NCBI GenBank assembly: GCA_947647645.1
Contig: CANSLE010000146.1
Coordinates: 1 to 6,530 of the forward strand
DNA length: 6,530 nucleotides
Reading direction: 5' to 3'
DNA from: an uncultured Microbacterium sp.
GTDB lineage: Bacteria; Actinomycetota; Actinomycetes; Actinomycetales; Microbacteriaceae
The position numbers and the translations under genes were made by a program. This document shows positions 1-5,840 of this stretch, one piece after another. A model generated the notes under the pieces. The model was given only the letters and a program-made list of their open reading frames with translations. It did not search any database and was not told the DNA's origin. Position 1 is the first letter of the stretch; each line of letters starts with the position of its first letter.

Positions 1-402
1 GGCGACGGCGGCCCGCCGCACCAGGGGCTCGTCGTCGTGGATCCAGACGGCCATGAGGGCCCGCATCCCGTCTGGGTCGATGTCCGCCCGCAGCTGCAGG
101 CCGATCACGACACCCTCGCGCACGCGCCACCTCGTGTCCATCGCGCACCGCTCGGACCGGGCGGCCGCAGCGGGAGACGCGGACGCCCGGCCGAGGGCCG
201 CGGCGGCGCACATCGCGGTGAACTCGCTCCCGTGAGCCATCAGTGCGTCAATGGCGGCGGCATCCGCCTGCCGTGCGACCGCATCGACGAGAGGCAGGTT
301 CGCGCGTGGACCCGGGAGCCCCGAATTCTCGTCGATCGTCTCGGGCCAGCGCGCCGGGTCACACGCGTCGAGACGCGCGATCCACTCCGACACGGTCGAC
401 AC
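1..402 (-). CDS. HEAT-repeat-like protein, C-terminus off the left edge
   Basis: Partial gene: 134 codons read leftwards from a GTG start at 402-400 to the window edge with no stop. Residues 26-36 read NSGLPGPRANL. Residues 91-103 (RWRVREGVVIGLQ) and 127-134 (LVRRAAVA) have the Trp/Arg-rich alternating-helix look of HEAT or PBS-lyase-like repeats, which I associate with actinobacterial proteins usually called 'HEAT repeat domain-containing'. HEAT repeats are protein- or DNA-contacting scaffolds, and no catalytic residues are evident in the visible part. The GTG at 402 is the only start codon before the in-frame stop at 451-453, apart from a second GTG three codons inside. I see no Shine-Dalgarno, so translation is probably coupled to the upstream lipid-kinase gene, which it overlaps by 44 bases. 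The function is unknown. The family call is moderately secure and the reading frame is secure. Confidence 0.72.
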   Translation of the reverse strand, partial: MSTVSEWIARLDACDPARWPETIDENSGLPGPRANLPLVDAVARQADAAAIDALMAHGSEFTAMCAAAALGRASASPAAAARSERCAMDTRWRVREGVVIGLQLRADIDPDGMRALMAVWIHDDEPLVRRAAVA

Positions 403-1948
403 GCGGCAAGGATAGCCGGTTTGGGCCGTGGCGCGAGGATGCCGGGGCGATCACGGTGAGCGCCCGCGGGAGGACACGAGCGCTCAGGCGATCCACCTCC
501 TCGCCCAGCTCTCCGTCGCGCGCGATGCGGTACGGCCCCTCGGGCAGCTCGAGCTCGAACTCGGCATCCGAGAACTCCTGGTAGCGACGGTTGCGAGAGA
601 TACGCCCGGTGAAGAGGTCGAGGATCACGCGGGCGCGAGATCCCCGACGCGTGACCCCGAGCACGCGGAGATCGAGGCGGGCGTCGTCGAGGGCGGCGCG
701 ATGCACGGGCGCGAAGCCGCGCGGTTCGTAACGGCCGTTGCCGAGGAAGAGCAGGCTGAAGCGCGCGTCGATCATCTGCCCGTCGAGATCTCGCACGCGC
801 ACCCGGACCGCGGACGCCCGCCCCAATGTGCGGGCTGCCGCGACGACAGCGGCGAGGGGCTTGCCGATCCGGTGCTCGTAGCGTTCGCGAATGGCGACGA
901 AGTCGGTGTACGCCCCGACGCTCGCGGTGTTGACGAAGATCTGTCCGTTGACCTCGCCGAGGTCGACCCGGGCCTGTGTGCCGGCGCGAATGGCGTCGAT
1001 CGCAACCGACAGCGGGTACATGCCCAGGTCCTTGGCGAAGTGGTTGAACGTCCCCGCCGGCAGCACGGCGAGGGGGATGCCGTACGCGTGCGCGGCCGCG
1101 GCGGCCTGCTGCACCGTCCCGTCGCCGCCCGCGACCGCGAGCACCTCGCACCGCGCCGCGGTCGCCCGGATGACGGCGGCGTAGTCGTCGTCCGGCCCGA
1201 GCTCGACGACGCGCAGGCGCGGCAACGCCTGTCGCACGATCGGGACGATACGGGCCGCCCGCCCCGAGCCCGCCCGCGGGTTGATGACGAGGGCGATGCC
1301 CGCGCCGTCCGGTCGTGGCGTGCCGGCGTGCACCGCGAGCTGATCCTGCAGCGGATCGACGCGCTCCACCGGCACGAGTCGGGTGGTGAGCCAGGCGACC
1401 GCCTCACCCAGCGCGAACCCCGCCGCGACGTCGGATGGGTAATGGGCGCCCGTGGCCACGCGCGAGAAGCCGACGAGCCCGGCGAGCATCCGCAGCGGCA
1501 CGGTCAGCGCGGGAGACTCCGCCGACGCCGCGGCGGCGAATGCCATCGCGCTGGCCGAGTGACCGCTCGGGAACGACGTCGAGGTCGGGATGCGAGGGGC
1601 GAGGCGTTGCACCGGCACCTGCGTGATGGAGGGGCGGGGCCGACGGTGCAACCGCTTGGAGACCTGGTTGGCGATGAGGCTCGTCACGCCGATCGCCGCG
1701 AGTCCGCGCAGCGCGGCACGGCGTCCCCGAGCACGCCCGGTGAGAGCGAGCAGACCCGCGATGCCGATCCACAGCGAGGAGCGGTCGGCCGCGCGCGTGA
1801 GAGGCGGCATCGCTGCGTCGAGAAGCGGACTGTGTGTGCTCGCGACGGCGGAGAACGTGGCGATGTCGAGGGCATCGACCTGGCGGCGCACTCCGCGCCA
1901 GCGACGGCTGTCGCGACGTGCGGCGGCCTGTATGCGTCGTGCCCTCAT
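359..1948 (-). CDS. PAP2 phosphatase / diacylglycerol kinase family fusion protein
   Basis: 529 residues, two catalytic domains. The N-terminal half is a PAP2 (type 2 phosphatidic acid phosphatase) domain with all three signature motifs: K98-x6-R105-P106, P127-S-G-H130 and S162-R163-x5-H169-x3-D173, set among hydrophobic segments (about 59-71, 78-96 and 176-192) suggesting membrane insertion. From about 215 a DAGK/LCB5-type lipid kinase domain follows: nucleotide-binding VINPRAGSGR (221-230), the GGDGT loop (274-278), LPAGTFNHFAKDLG (296-309), FLGNGRY (401-407) and a late RDGE (477-480). By family knowledge the first domain dephosphorylates a lipid phosphate (phosphatidate or polyprenyl-pyrophosphate class) and the second phosphorylates a lipid alcohol using ATP; the true substrates cannot be read here. 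The ATG at 1948 has a GGAG (1958-1955) six bases upstream. It starts 12 bases after the stop of the DUF262 gene and its end overlaps the HEAT gene. About 30 basic residues precede the first PAP2 helix. Confidence 0.93.
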   Translation of the reverse strand: MRARRIQAAARRDSRRWRGVRRQVDALDIATFSAVASTHSPLLDAAMPPLTRAADRSSLWIGIAGLLALTGRARGRRAALRGLAAIGVTSLIANQVSKRLHRRPRPSITQVPVQRLAPRIPTSTSFPSGHSASAMAFAAAASAESPALTVPLRMLAGLVGFSRVATGAHYPSDVAAGFALGEAVAWLTTRLVPVERVDPLQDQLAVHAGTPRPDGAGIALVINPRAGSGRAARIVPIVRQALPRLRVVELGPDDDYAAVIRATAARCEVLAVAGGDGTVQQAAAAAHAYGIPLAVLPAGTFNHFAKDLGMYPLSVAIDAIRAGTQARVDLGEVNGQIFVNTASVGAYTDFVAIRERYEHRIGKPLAAVVAAARTLGRASAVRVRVRDLDGQMIDARFSLLFLGNGRYEPRGFAPVHRAALDDARLDLRVLGVTRRGSRARVILDLFTGRISRNRRYQEFSDAEFELELPEGPYRIARDGELGEEVDRLSARVLPRALTVIAPASSRHGPNRLSLPRVDRVGVDRASRRV

Positions 1949-1960
1949 GGATCGCTCCGA

Positions 1961-4000
1961 TCAGTTCATCGCGTTGCCGATGTAGGAGTACTTGACGAAC
2001 ACCTCTGAGGCCCATCCTGCCTCGTCCAGCACGCCCTGCACCGCGGTGAGCATGTACTTCGAGTCCCAGCCCATGTACAGGTACTGGCCGTCGCCCAGCT
2101 CGTCCCACGGCCCGTTCCACGCCTTCGCGGGATAGACCGGCCCGCCGCGTCGGGCGCTGAAGTCCACGACGCTCTGTCGCGAGTCCGCCCACAACCTCTT
2201 GAAGATGCGGTTGAACAGGTAGCGGACGTCCGGGACCTCCCAGTGCTCGCCGCGGAACTCGACGTAGTCGAACTCGCGCTGCCAGCCGCGCGGCCATCCG
2301 CGGCGCCTGCGGGCGTCGAGGATCGGTGTGAGATTGTCATCGTCGATGCCGACGACCGCCGGCCGCTTCCACACCGTCAGGAACAGATCGGTGAGCTCCC
2401 GCGTCCGCGTGGCGATCGCGCCGGTGCTCCACGCCTCGTCGGCGGCGATCGCGCGCGTGAGAGGGATCGTGCTGTCGGCGTAGACGCCGCGCTTGTCGGG
2501 GAACGAGCGATCGAAGACGCCGTCGAACATCGTCTGCTCGATCAGCGTGAGGTTGCCGAGCGTCGCAGTCAGGGCGCGGAAGCTGTTCTGCTCGTCATCT
2601 GAGAGATCCGCCCAGCGGCGCGTGCCGTCGGGCGTCCAGTCGTCTGAGGGCGCCAGGGGCACGACGTGTTCGAGATCGAGGTGCGCGATGTCGACGTCAC
2701 CCGACAACCGGCCGAGCACGTACATGGGGTGGGGCAGCGCGCTGTACTTCAGCCCGACCCGTGTGCGCTCGTCGCTCGGTGTGATCCGCGCGATGGCGTG
2801 CACCAGCTCATCCCGGGAGATCGCGGCCGCGCGGCAGAGGCGCGCGACGAGGCGATCGGGGCTCTGGCCGACGACCGTCCGTCGCAGCACGAGCGACTGC
2901 ACGTGCTCCAGCGATACCACGAGCTCCTCCCGGGACAGGTCTCCGCGCCCGTACTCGTCGAGCAGGCGCAGGACCAGGGGGTACATGCCGCGTCCGAAGG
3001 TGTTGAGGTAGGCGAGATGGCGCTGGACGGCGGCATCCGCCGAGCGTTGCGGCTCCAGGAGAAGGCGATAGATCTCGGAGAACGCACGCCACTGGGCCGC
3101 ACGCTCACGCAGTGTCGCGAAGCCGAGATGGGGAAACTCGGCGCGGAAGGTGTCGTAGACGCCCCGCTCGCCGGCGATGGTCACCTCGCGGCCGGTGAGC
3201 ATGACGAGGTAGTGGCGCCAGAAGTCGCCGATCTGCTCGCCCGTGTTCCGTTCGATGGGAACCCAGTACTCGTCCTCGATCTCGTTCTGCTCGGCGTGCG
3301 AGAGTCCCATCAGCACGTAGTTGTGGATGAGCTCATGGTCGCGCAGCGGCTCCCCGGTGGAGTTGAGGCTCTCGAAGGTCTGCTGCGCGTTCGCCTCGGG
3401 ACCGAGGGTGATCGCGACGTGTTCGAGGCGCTGCAGTCCGCGCCAGATGTGCGCCGCCTCGTCCGGACGGACCTGGCTGCGGAAGAACGCGTAGTTGTCG
3501 TCGAACCGCGACTCGCGCGTCTCGTCACCGGCAGCGCGGCGGTCGAGCACCACGCTCTCGAAGATCTCGGCCCAGGCGCGGTGCGGACGCAGCTTGGTGC
3601 GGGCCGGGTCGTCGGCACGCACGAGCACACGCTCGAGATCGGCGGCGAGTGCGGGGTCGTCGTCGCGGAGGGTGTGGTGGAGCGCGGCGACGAGGAGCAT
3701 GAGGGTGGTGATGCGCTGCTGGCCGTCGATGAGCACGAGGTGCGCGTCGCCGTCGACCGGGGCGGGGGCGGTCGAGAGGATGGAGCCGATGAAGTGGGTC
3801 TGGTCTGCTCCGGCGTCGGCGACGGCGCGGATGTCGCCGAGGAGCTGCTCGCAGCCGCCGATGTCCCAGCGGTACTGACGCTGATAGACCGGCACGACGA
3901 TGGTCCTGTCGGATGCCGAGAGCCACGCGATCGTCGCGACAGCGGTGGCCGCGACGTGGGTTGCAGCGACCGAGGGGGCGAGTTCCGTGCCGCTGCTCAT
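1961..4000 (-). CDS. DUF262/DUF1524 (GmrSD-like) protein with extra C-terminal domain
   Basis: 679 residues. The N-terminal DUF262 (GmrS-type, ParB/Srx fold) shows VPVYQRQYRW (36-45), LIDGQQRITTL (90-100) with the DGQQR nucleotide-binding motif, and FESLNSTGEPL (209-219) followed by D221-x2-L-I-x-NY. A long helical middle leads to a DUF1524 (GmrD-type, His-Me/HNH nuclease) segment: LDLEHVVPLA (441-450, His445), LGNLTL (481-486, Asn483), then F500, K503, Y507 and S510. All core positions look intact. Characterised GmrSD proteins cleave modified (for example glucosyl-hydroxymethylcytosine) phage DNA using NTP; that activity here is inference. Residues about 575-679 are a Trp/Tyr-rich region outside both domains that I cannot assign. 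The ATG at 4000 is the only start I find in the 5' region; the nearest GGAGG lies 13 bases upstream, which is long. It is the first gene of the minus-strand operon. A DUF262 protein with another cellular role is the main alternative. Confidence 0.92.
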   Translation of the reverse strand: MSSGTELAPSVAATHVAATAVATIAWLSASDRTIVVPVYQRQYRWDIGGCEQLLGDIRAVADAGADQTHFIGSILSTAPAPVDGDAHLVLIDGQQRITTLMLLVAALHHTLRDDDPALAADLERVLVRADDPARTKLRPHRAWAEIFESVVLDRRAAGDETRESRFDDNYAFFRSQVRPDEAAHIWRGLQRLEHVAITLGPEANAQQTFESLNSTGEPLRDHELIHNYVLMGLSHAEQNEIEDEYWVPIERNTGEQIGDFWRHYLVMLTGREVTIAGERGVYDTFRAEFPHLGFATLRERAAQWRAFSEIYRLLLEPQRSADAAVQRHLAYLNTFGRGMYPLVLRLLDEYGRGDLSREELVVSLEHVQSLVLRRTVVGQSPDRLVARLCRAAAISRDELVHAIARITPSDERTRVGLKYSALPHPMYVLGRLSGDVDIAHLDLEHVVPLAPSDDWTPDGTRRWADLSDDEQNSFRALTATLGNLTLIEQTMFDGVFDRSFPDKRGVYADSTIPLTRAIAADEAWSTGAIATRTRELTDLFLTVWKRPAVVGIDDDNLTPILDARRRRGWPRGWQREFDYVEFRGEHWEVPDVRYLFNRIFKRLWADSRQSVVDFSARRGGPVYPAKAWNGPWDELGDGQYLYMGWDSKYMLTAVQGVLDEAGWASEVFVKYSYIGNAMN

Positions 4001-4135
4001 GCTGTCCGTGTCGCCTCCGCGCTCGCTCTCGATGACCGTCGTCGAGTCTAATCGCGTTCACATGACCGCTCTGTAGGCTTGCCTCAGTCGGGCCTGTAAA
4101 AACTTCGCTTGTCCGGCAGAAAGGTTGAATCCGTC
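4001..4135. promoter_or_regulatory. Divergent intergenic regulatory region
   Basis: 135 bases separate the divergent starts at 4000 (minus) and 4136 (plus), so both promoters must lie here. On the minus strand TAGACT (complement of 4045-4050) fits an actinobacterial TANNNT -10 box and would give a leader of roughly 35-40 bases. I find no convincing -35 at 16-18 bases from it. On the plus strand TAGGCT (4074-4079) is the best -10-like hexamer, also without a good -35, and it overlaps the palindrome at 4075-4084. For the plus-strand gene, AGAAAGG at 4118-4124 is the likely ribosome binding site, 11 bases before ATG 4136. The region's role is firm from gene layout; the individual boxes are weak. 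Confidence 0.5.
4075..4084. promoter_or_regulatory. AGGC-TT-GCCT palindrome, possible iron-box-like operator
   Basis: A hyphenated palindrome with four-base arms (AGGC/GCCT) around TT, flanked by GT and CA, sits between the two divergent genes. The AGG-N4-CCT spacing matches the right-hand 14 bases of the DtxR/IdeR consensus (TTAGGCTAACCTAA) at 10 of 14 positions, but the left half of the 19-base box is not matched. It overlaps the best -10-like hexamer of the plus-strand gene, a place where a repressor would work. A short palindrome can occur by chance in GC-rich DNA, so this is a candidate only. Confidence 0.25.
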
Positions 4136-4909
4136 ATGGGTTACATCAAGAGCGCGGCTCTCGAGGAGACCGGTTACGTCGTCCTCGACCGCTACAACAA
4201 GGAGATCGATCCGAAGGAGTGGCTCGACGTCGAATACGTCGACTGGAAGTCCTCGGGCGACACCCGCTTCGCTCCGCTGGCCTCGGCCAAGGGCGAGATC
4301 GAGTGCAACGGCTTCTGGAACCACAAGCCGCCGCGCACCGACAAGGACGGCGTGTGGATCGACGCGCAGACCGCCATCGCCCCGACCCTCACCGCGCGCG
4401 CCATGGAGCCGGGCGCGAACGTCGGGCGCTGCCGCATCATCGAGCTGCAGCCCAACACCTACGCCGACTGCCTGTACAACCTGCATCAGGACGACAACAA
4501 CCGTCTGAACCCGGATGGCACCGGCTGGGTCGTGCGCGGCTTCTTCAACCTCACCGACGACGCCACGAGCTACTTCGTCCTGCGCGAGAACCGCACCGAC
4601 CCGAGCGAGGAGACGCGCATCGCCCTTCCCGCCGGCGCGCAGCTCATCGTCGACACGCAGCGCCTCTGGCACGCAGCCACTCACCCGGGCGACGACCCGC
4701 GGTACTGCCTCATCACGTCCTGGGAGTCCGGCCCGGAGCTCGACGCCTACATCGCCAAGTACAACGGGGTGAACAAGGTGGACAGCTACCCGGTCGACCA
4801 AGAGATCCTCGACGCCGGTCAGATCGAGCAGGAGCGTCGCATCGCCGCGCGTGCCGCCGCTCTCGCCGCTCGCGGGCAGCAGGAGGTCACGGTGATGAGC
4901 GAGGCCTGA
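4136..4909 (+). CDS. Uncharacterised protein, candidate Fe(II)/2-oxoglutarate-dependent oxygenase
   Basis: 257 residues; I do not recognise a named gene. The middle holds a pattern typical of cupin-fold Fe(II)/2OG oxygenases: LHQDDN gives His117-x-Asp119, RLWHAATH gives the distal His179 about 60 residues later, and Arg189 follows ten residues after it (DPRYCLITSW), where the 2-oxoglutarate-binding Arg usually sits. The stretches between (WVVRGFFNLT 131-140, TSYFVLRE 144-151, LPAGAQLIVDTQ 164-175) look like the strands of a double-stranded beta-helix. His183 is an alternative ligand. The C-terminus (about 232-250) is an Ala/Arg/Glu-rich helix. No signal peptide or membrane segment is visible, so it is probably cytosolic. 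ATG 4136 is preferred over an in-frame TTG at 4109 because AGAAAGG (4118-4124) precedes it and the TTG has no ribosome site. It is monocistronic, with a terminator following, and divergent from the DUF262 operon. The gene is certain; the enzyme class is inferred and the substrate unknown. Confidence 0.9.
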   Translation: MGYIKSAALEETGYVVLDRYNKEIDPKEWLDVEYVDWKSSGDTRFAPLASAKGEIECNGFWNHKPPRTDKDGVWIDAQTAIAPTLTARAMEPGANVGRCRIIELQPNTYADCLYNLHQDDNNRLNPDGTGWVVRGFFNLTDDATSYFVLRENRTDPSEETRIALPAGAQLIVDTQRLWHAATHPGDDPRYCLITSWESGPELDAYIAKYNGVNKVDSYPVDQEILDAGQIEQERRIAARAAALAARGQQEVTVMSEA

Positions 4910-4941
4910 GCCTCGGCATCCCCAGCGGACATCCGTTTCAC

Positions 4942-4977
4942 ACGACGGGCCCCGGTCTTCGGATCGGGGCCCGTCGT
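4942..4977 (+). terminator. Intrinsic terminator with UUCG tetraloop
   Basis: Two 16-base arms (4942-4957 and 4962-4977) pair fully, with fifteen Watson-Crick pairs and one G-U pair (4955/4964), closed by a TTCG loop (4958-4961) on a C-G pair. This is the exceptionally stable cUUCGg tetraloop. The hairpin lies 32 bases after the stop of the oxygenase-like gene. The only T-run (4989-4993) is 11 bases beyond the stem, so it is closer to the stem-only terminators common in actinobacteria than to a classical U-tract terminator. It separates this gene from the fructose operon. Confidence 0.85.
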
Positions 4978-5005
4978 CGTGCATGTGGTTTTTCCCGGGA
5001 CAGCC

Positions 5006-5033
5006 TGTTGTTAAGGCTTTATTTGTGTTGTAT
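5006..5033. promoter_or_regulatory. Direct repeat over the promoter, candidate DeoR-family operator
   Basis: TGTTGT occurs at 5006-5011 and again at 5026-5031, exactly 20 bases apart (about two helical turns, same DNA face). One copy covers the -35 box and the other abuts the -10 box of the promoter at 5008-5036. Further TTGT copies are at 5023-5026 and 5035-5038. DeoR-family regulators commonly bind repeated short sites in their own promoters, so autoregulation is a reasonable inference. The T/G-rich composition could produce such repeats by chance. Confidence 0.35.
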
Positions 5034-5036
5034 CTT
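5008..5036 (+). promoter_or_regulatory. Sigma-70-type promoter of the deoR-fruK operon
   Basis: TTGTTA (5008-5013) as -35 and TATCTT (5031-5036) as -10 are separated by the ideal 17 bases, in a stretch visibly more AT-rich than the rest of the window. The predicted transcript would start near 5043, leaving a leader of only about 15 bases, nearly all ribosome binding site. No other promoter-like pair lies between the terminator and the GTG start at 5058. Confidence 0.7.
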
Positions 5037-5046
5037 GTGGGTATTC

Positions 5047-5053
5047 AAGGAGG
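5047..5053 (+). promoter_or_regulatory. Strong ribosome binding site fixing the GTG start of the DeoR gene
   Basis: AAGGAGG is a near-perfect anti-16S match, four bases before GTG at 5058-5060. It decides the start. The longer frame open from ATG 4983 would read through the promoter and this site, and would add a spurious 25-residue hydrophobic leader to an otherwise typical DeoR N-terminus. Confidence 0.85.
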
Positions 5054-5057
5054 AAAC

Positions 5058-5840
5058 GTGTACGCGACGGAGCGACAGCAGCTCATCGAGCAGCTGATCA
5101 CCACTGAGGGACGGGTCGTCGTCGTCGACCTGGCCCGCCGCTTCGGCGTGACCACCGAGACGGTCCGCCGCGATCTCGACCATCTCGAGTCAGCGGGGCT
5201 CGTGCGCCGCGTTCACGGGGGAGCGGTCGCCCGCACCCGCGTGAGCACGGCCGAGACCTCGTTCGTCGAACGCACGCAGCGCCGGACCGATGCGAAGCTC
5301 GCGATCGCGTCACGTGCGATGGAGGCCATCGGCAGTCACGGCGACGGCTCCGTCTACATCGACGCGGGCACGACGACCGCAGCACTGGCGGGACTGTTGG
5401 CCCAGCGTGCCGGCACGGCCCCGCCCCTCGAGGTGGTCACTCACTCGATGACGGTCGCCCACCTGCTCGCGGGGGCTCGAGGGCTGAACCTCACGGCGAT
5501 CGGCGGGCGTGTGCGCGGTCTCACGGCAGCCGCCGTGGGCGCGCAGACGGTGGACGCGATCTCGCGGCTGCGGCCGGATCTTGCCTTCATCGGCACGAAC
5601 GGGCTGTCGTCGACGTTCGGGCTGAGCACGCCTGACCCCGACGAGGCCGCGGTCAAGCGCGCCGTCATCGCCTCGGCCCGCCGCATCGTCGTGCTCGCCG
5701 ACGCGGAGAAGTTCGACGGTGAGCTCCTCGTCTCGTTCGGTCGTCTCTCCGACCTCGACATCCTCGTCACCGACGCGGAGCCCCCTGCCGACCTCGTCGC
5801 CGCTCTCGGCGACGCCGATGTGGAGGTGTGGATCGCATGA
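5058..5840 (+). CDS. DeoR/GlpR-family transcriptional regulator (probable fructose-operon repressor)
   Basis: 260 residues, a normal length for the family. An N-terminal DeoR winged helix-turn-helix spans about 5-55, with LARRFGVTTETVRRDLDHLE at 25-44 as the HTH and recognition helix and RRVHGGAV (50-57) as the wing. The C-terminal DeoRC sugar-phosphate sensor domain has IDAGTTTAAL (101-110), IGGRVRG (148-154), FIGTNGL (177-183), DEAAVKRAVIASA (195-207) and LADAEKFDG (213-221). The family represses sugar genes and is released by a phosphorylated sugar intermediate. Because the next gene is 1-phosphofructokinase, fructose 1-phosphate or a related ester is the likely effector (inference), making it a FruR-type regulator. 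The GTG at 5058 was chosen for the AAGGAGG at 5047-5053. The stop overlaps the fruK start (ATGA), so the two are translationally coupled. The repeats over its promoter suggest autoregulation. Confidence 0.93.
   Translation: MYATERQQLIEQLITTEGRVVVVDLARRFGVTTETVRRDLDHLESAGLVRRVHGGAVARTRVSTAETSFVERTQRRTDAKLAIASRAMEAIGSHGDGSVYIDAGTTTAALAGLLAQRAGTAPPLEVVTHSMTVAHLLAGARGLNLTAIGGRVRGLTAAAVGAQTVDAISRLRPDLAFIGTNGLSSTFGLSTPDPDEAAVKRAVIASARRIVVLADAEKFDGELLVSFGRLSDLDILVTDAEPPADLVAALGDADVEVWIA

Noticed and set aside
428..2008. A 526-codon open frame on the plus strand
   Set aside because: It lies antisense to the PAP2-DAGK gene, has low-complexity Arg/Gly/Asp-rich composition and no recognisable motif. 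It is a by-product of GC-biased third positions in the real gene.
1961..4000. Frameshift or break in the DUF262/DUF1524 gene
   Set aside because: Motifs of both domains fall in one continuous 679-codon frame in the normal order, so the gene appears intact.
2666..4051. A 461-codon open frame on the plus strand
   Set aside because: It is antisense to the DUF262/DUF1524 gene, whose motifs are intact on the other strand. The plus translation shows no domain.
4109..4135. TTG start for the oxygenase-like gene, nine residues longer
   Set aside because: There is no ribosome site before the TTG, while ATG 4136 has AGAAAGG 11 bases upstream.
4058..4984. A 308-codon open frame on the minus strand
   Set aside because: It covers the oxygenase-like gene in antisense and begins beyond the terminator hairpin. 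Its composition is Val/Asp/Arg-biased as expected for a shadow, and it lacks a convincing ribosome site.
4983..5057. A 25-residue hydrophobic N-terminal extension of the DeoR protein from ATG 4983
   Set aside because: It would run through the promoter and the AAGGAGG site. The DeoR domain starts properly at GTG 5058.
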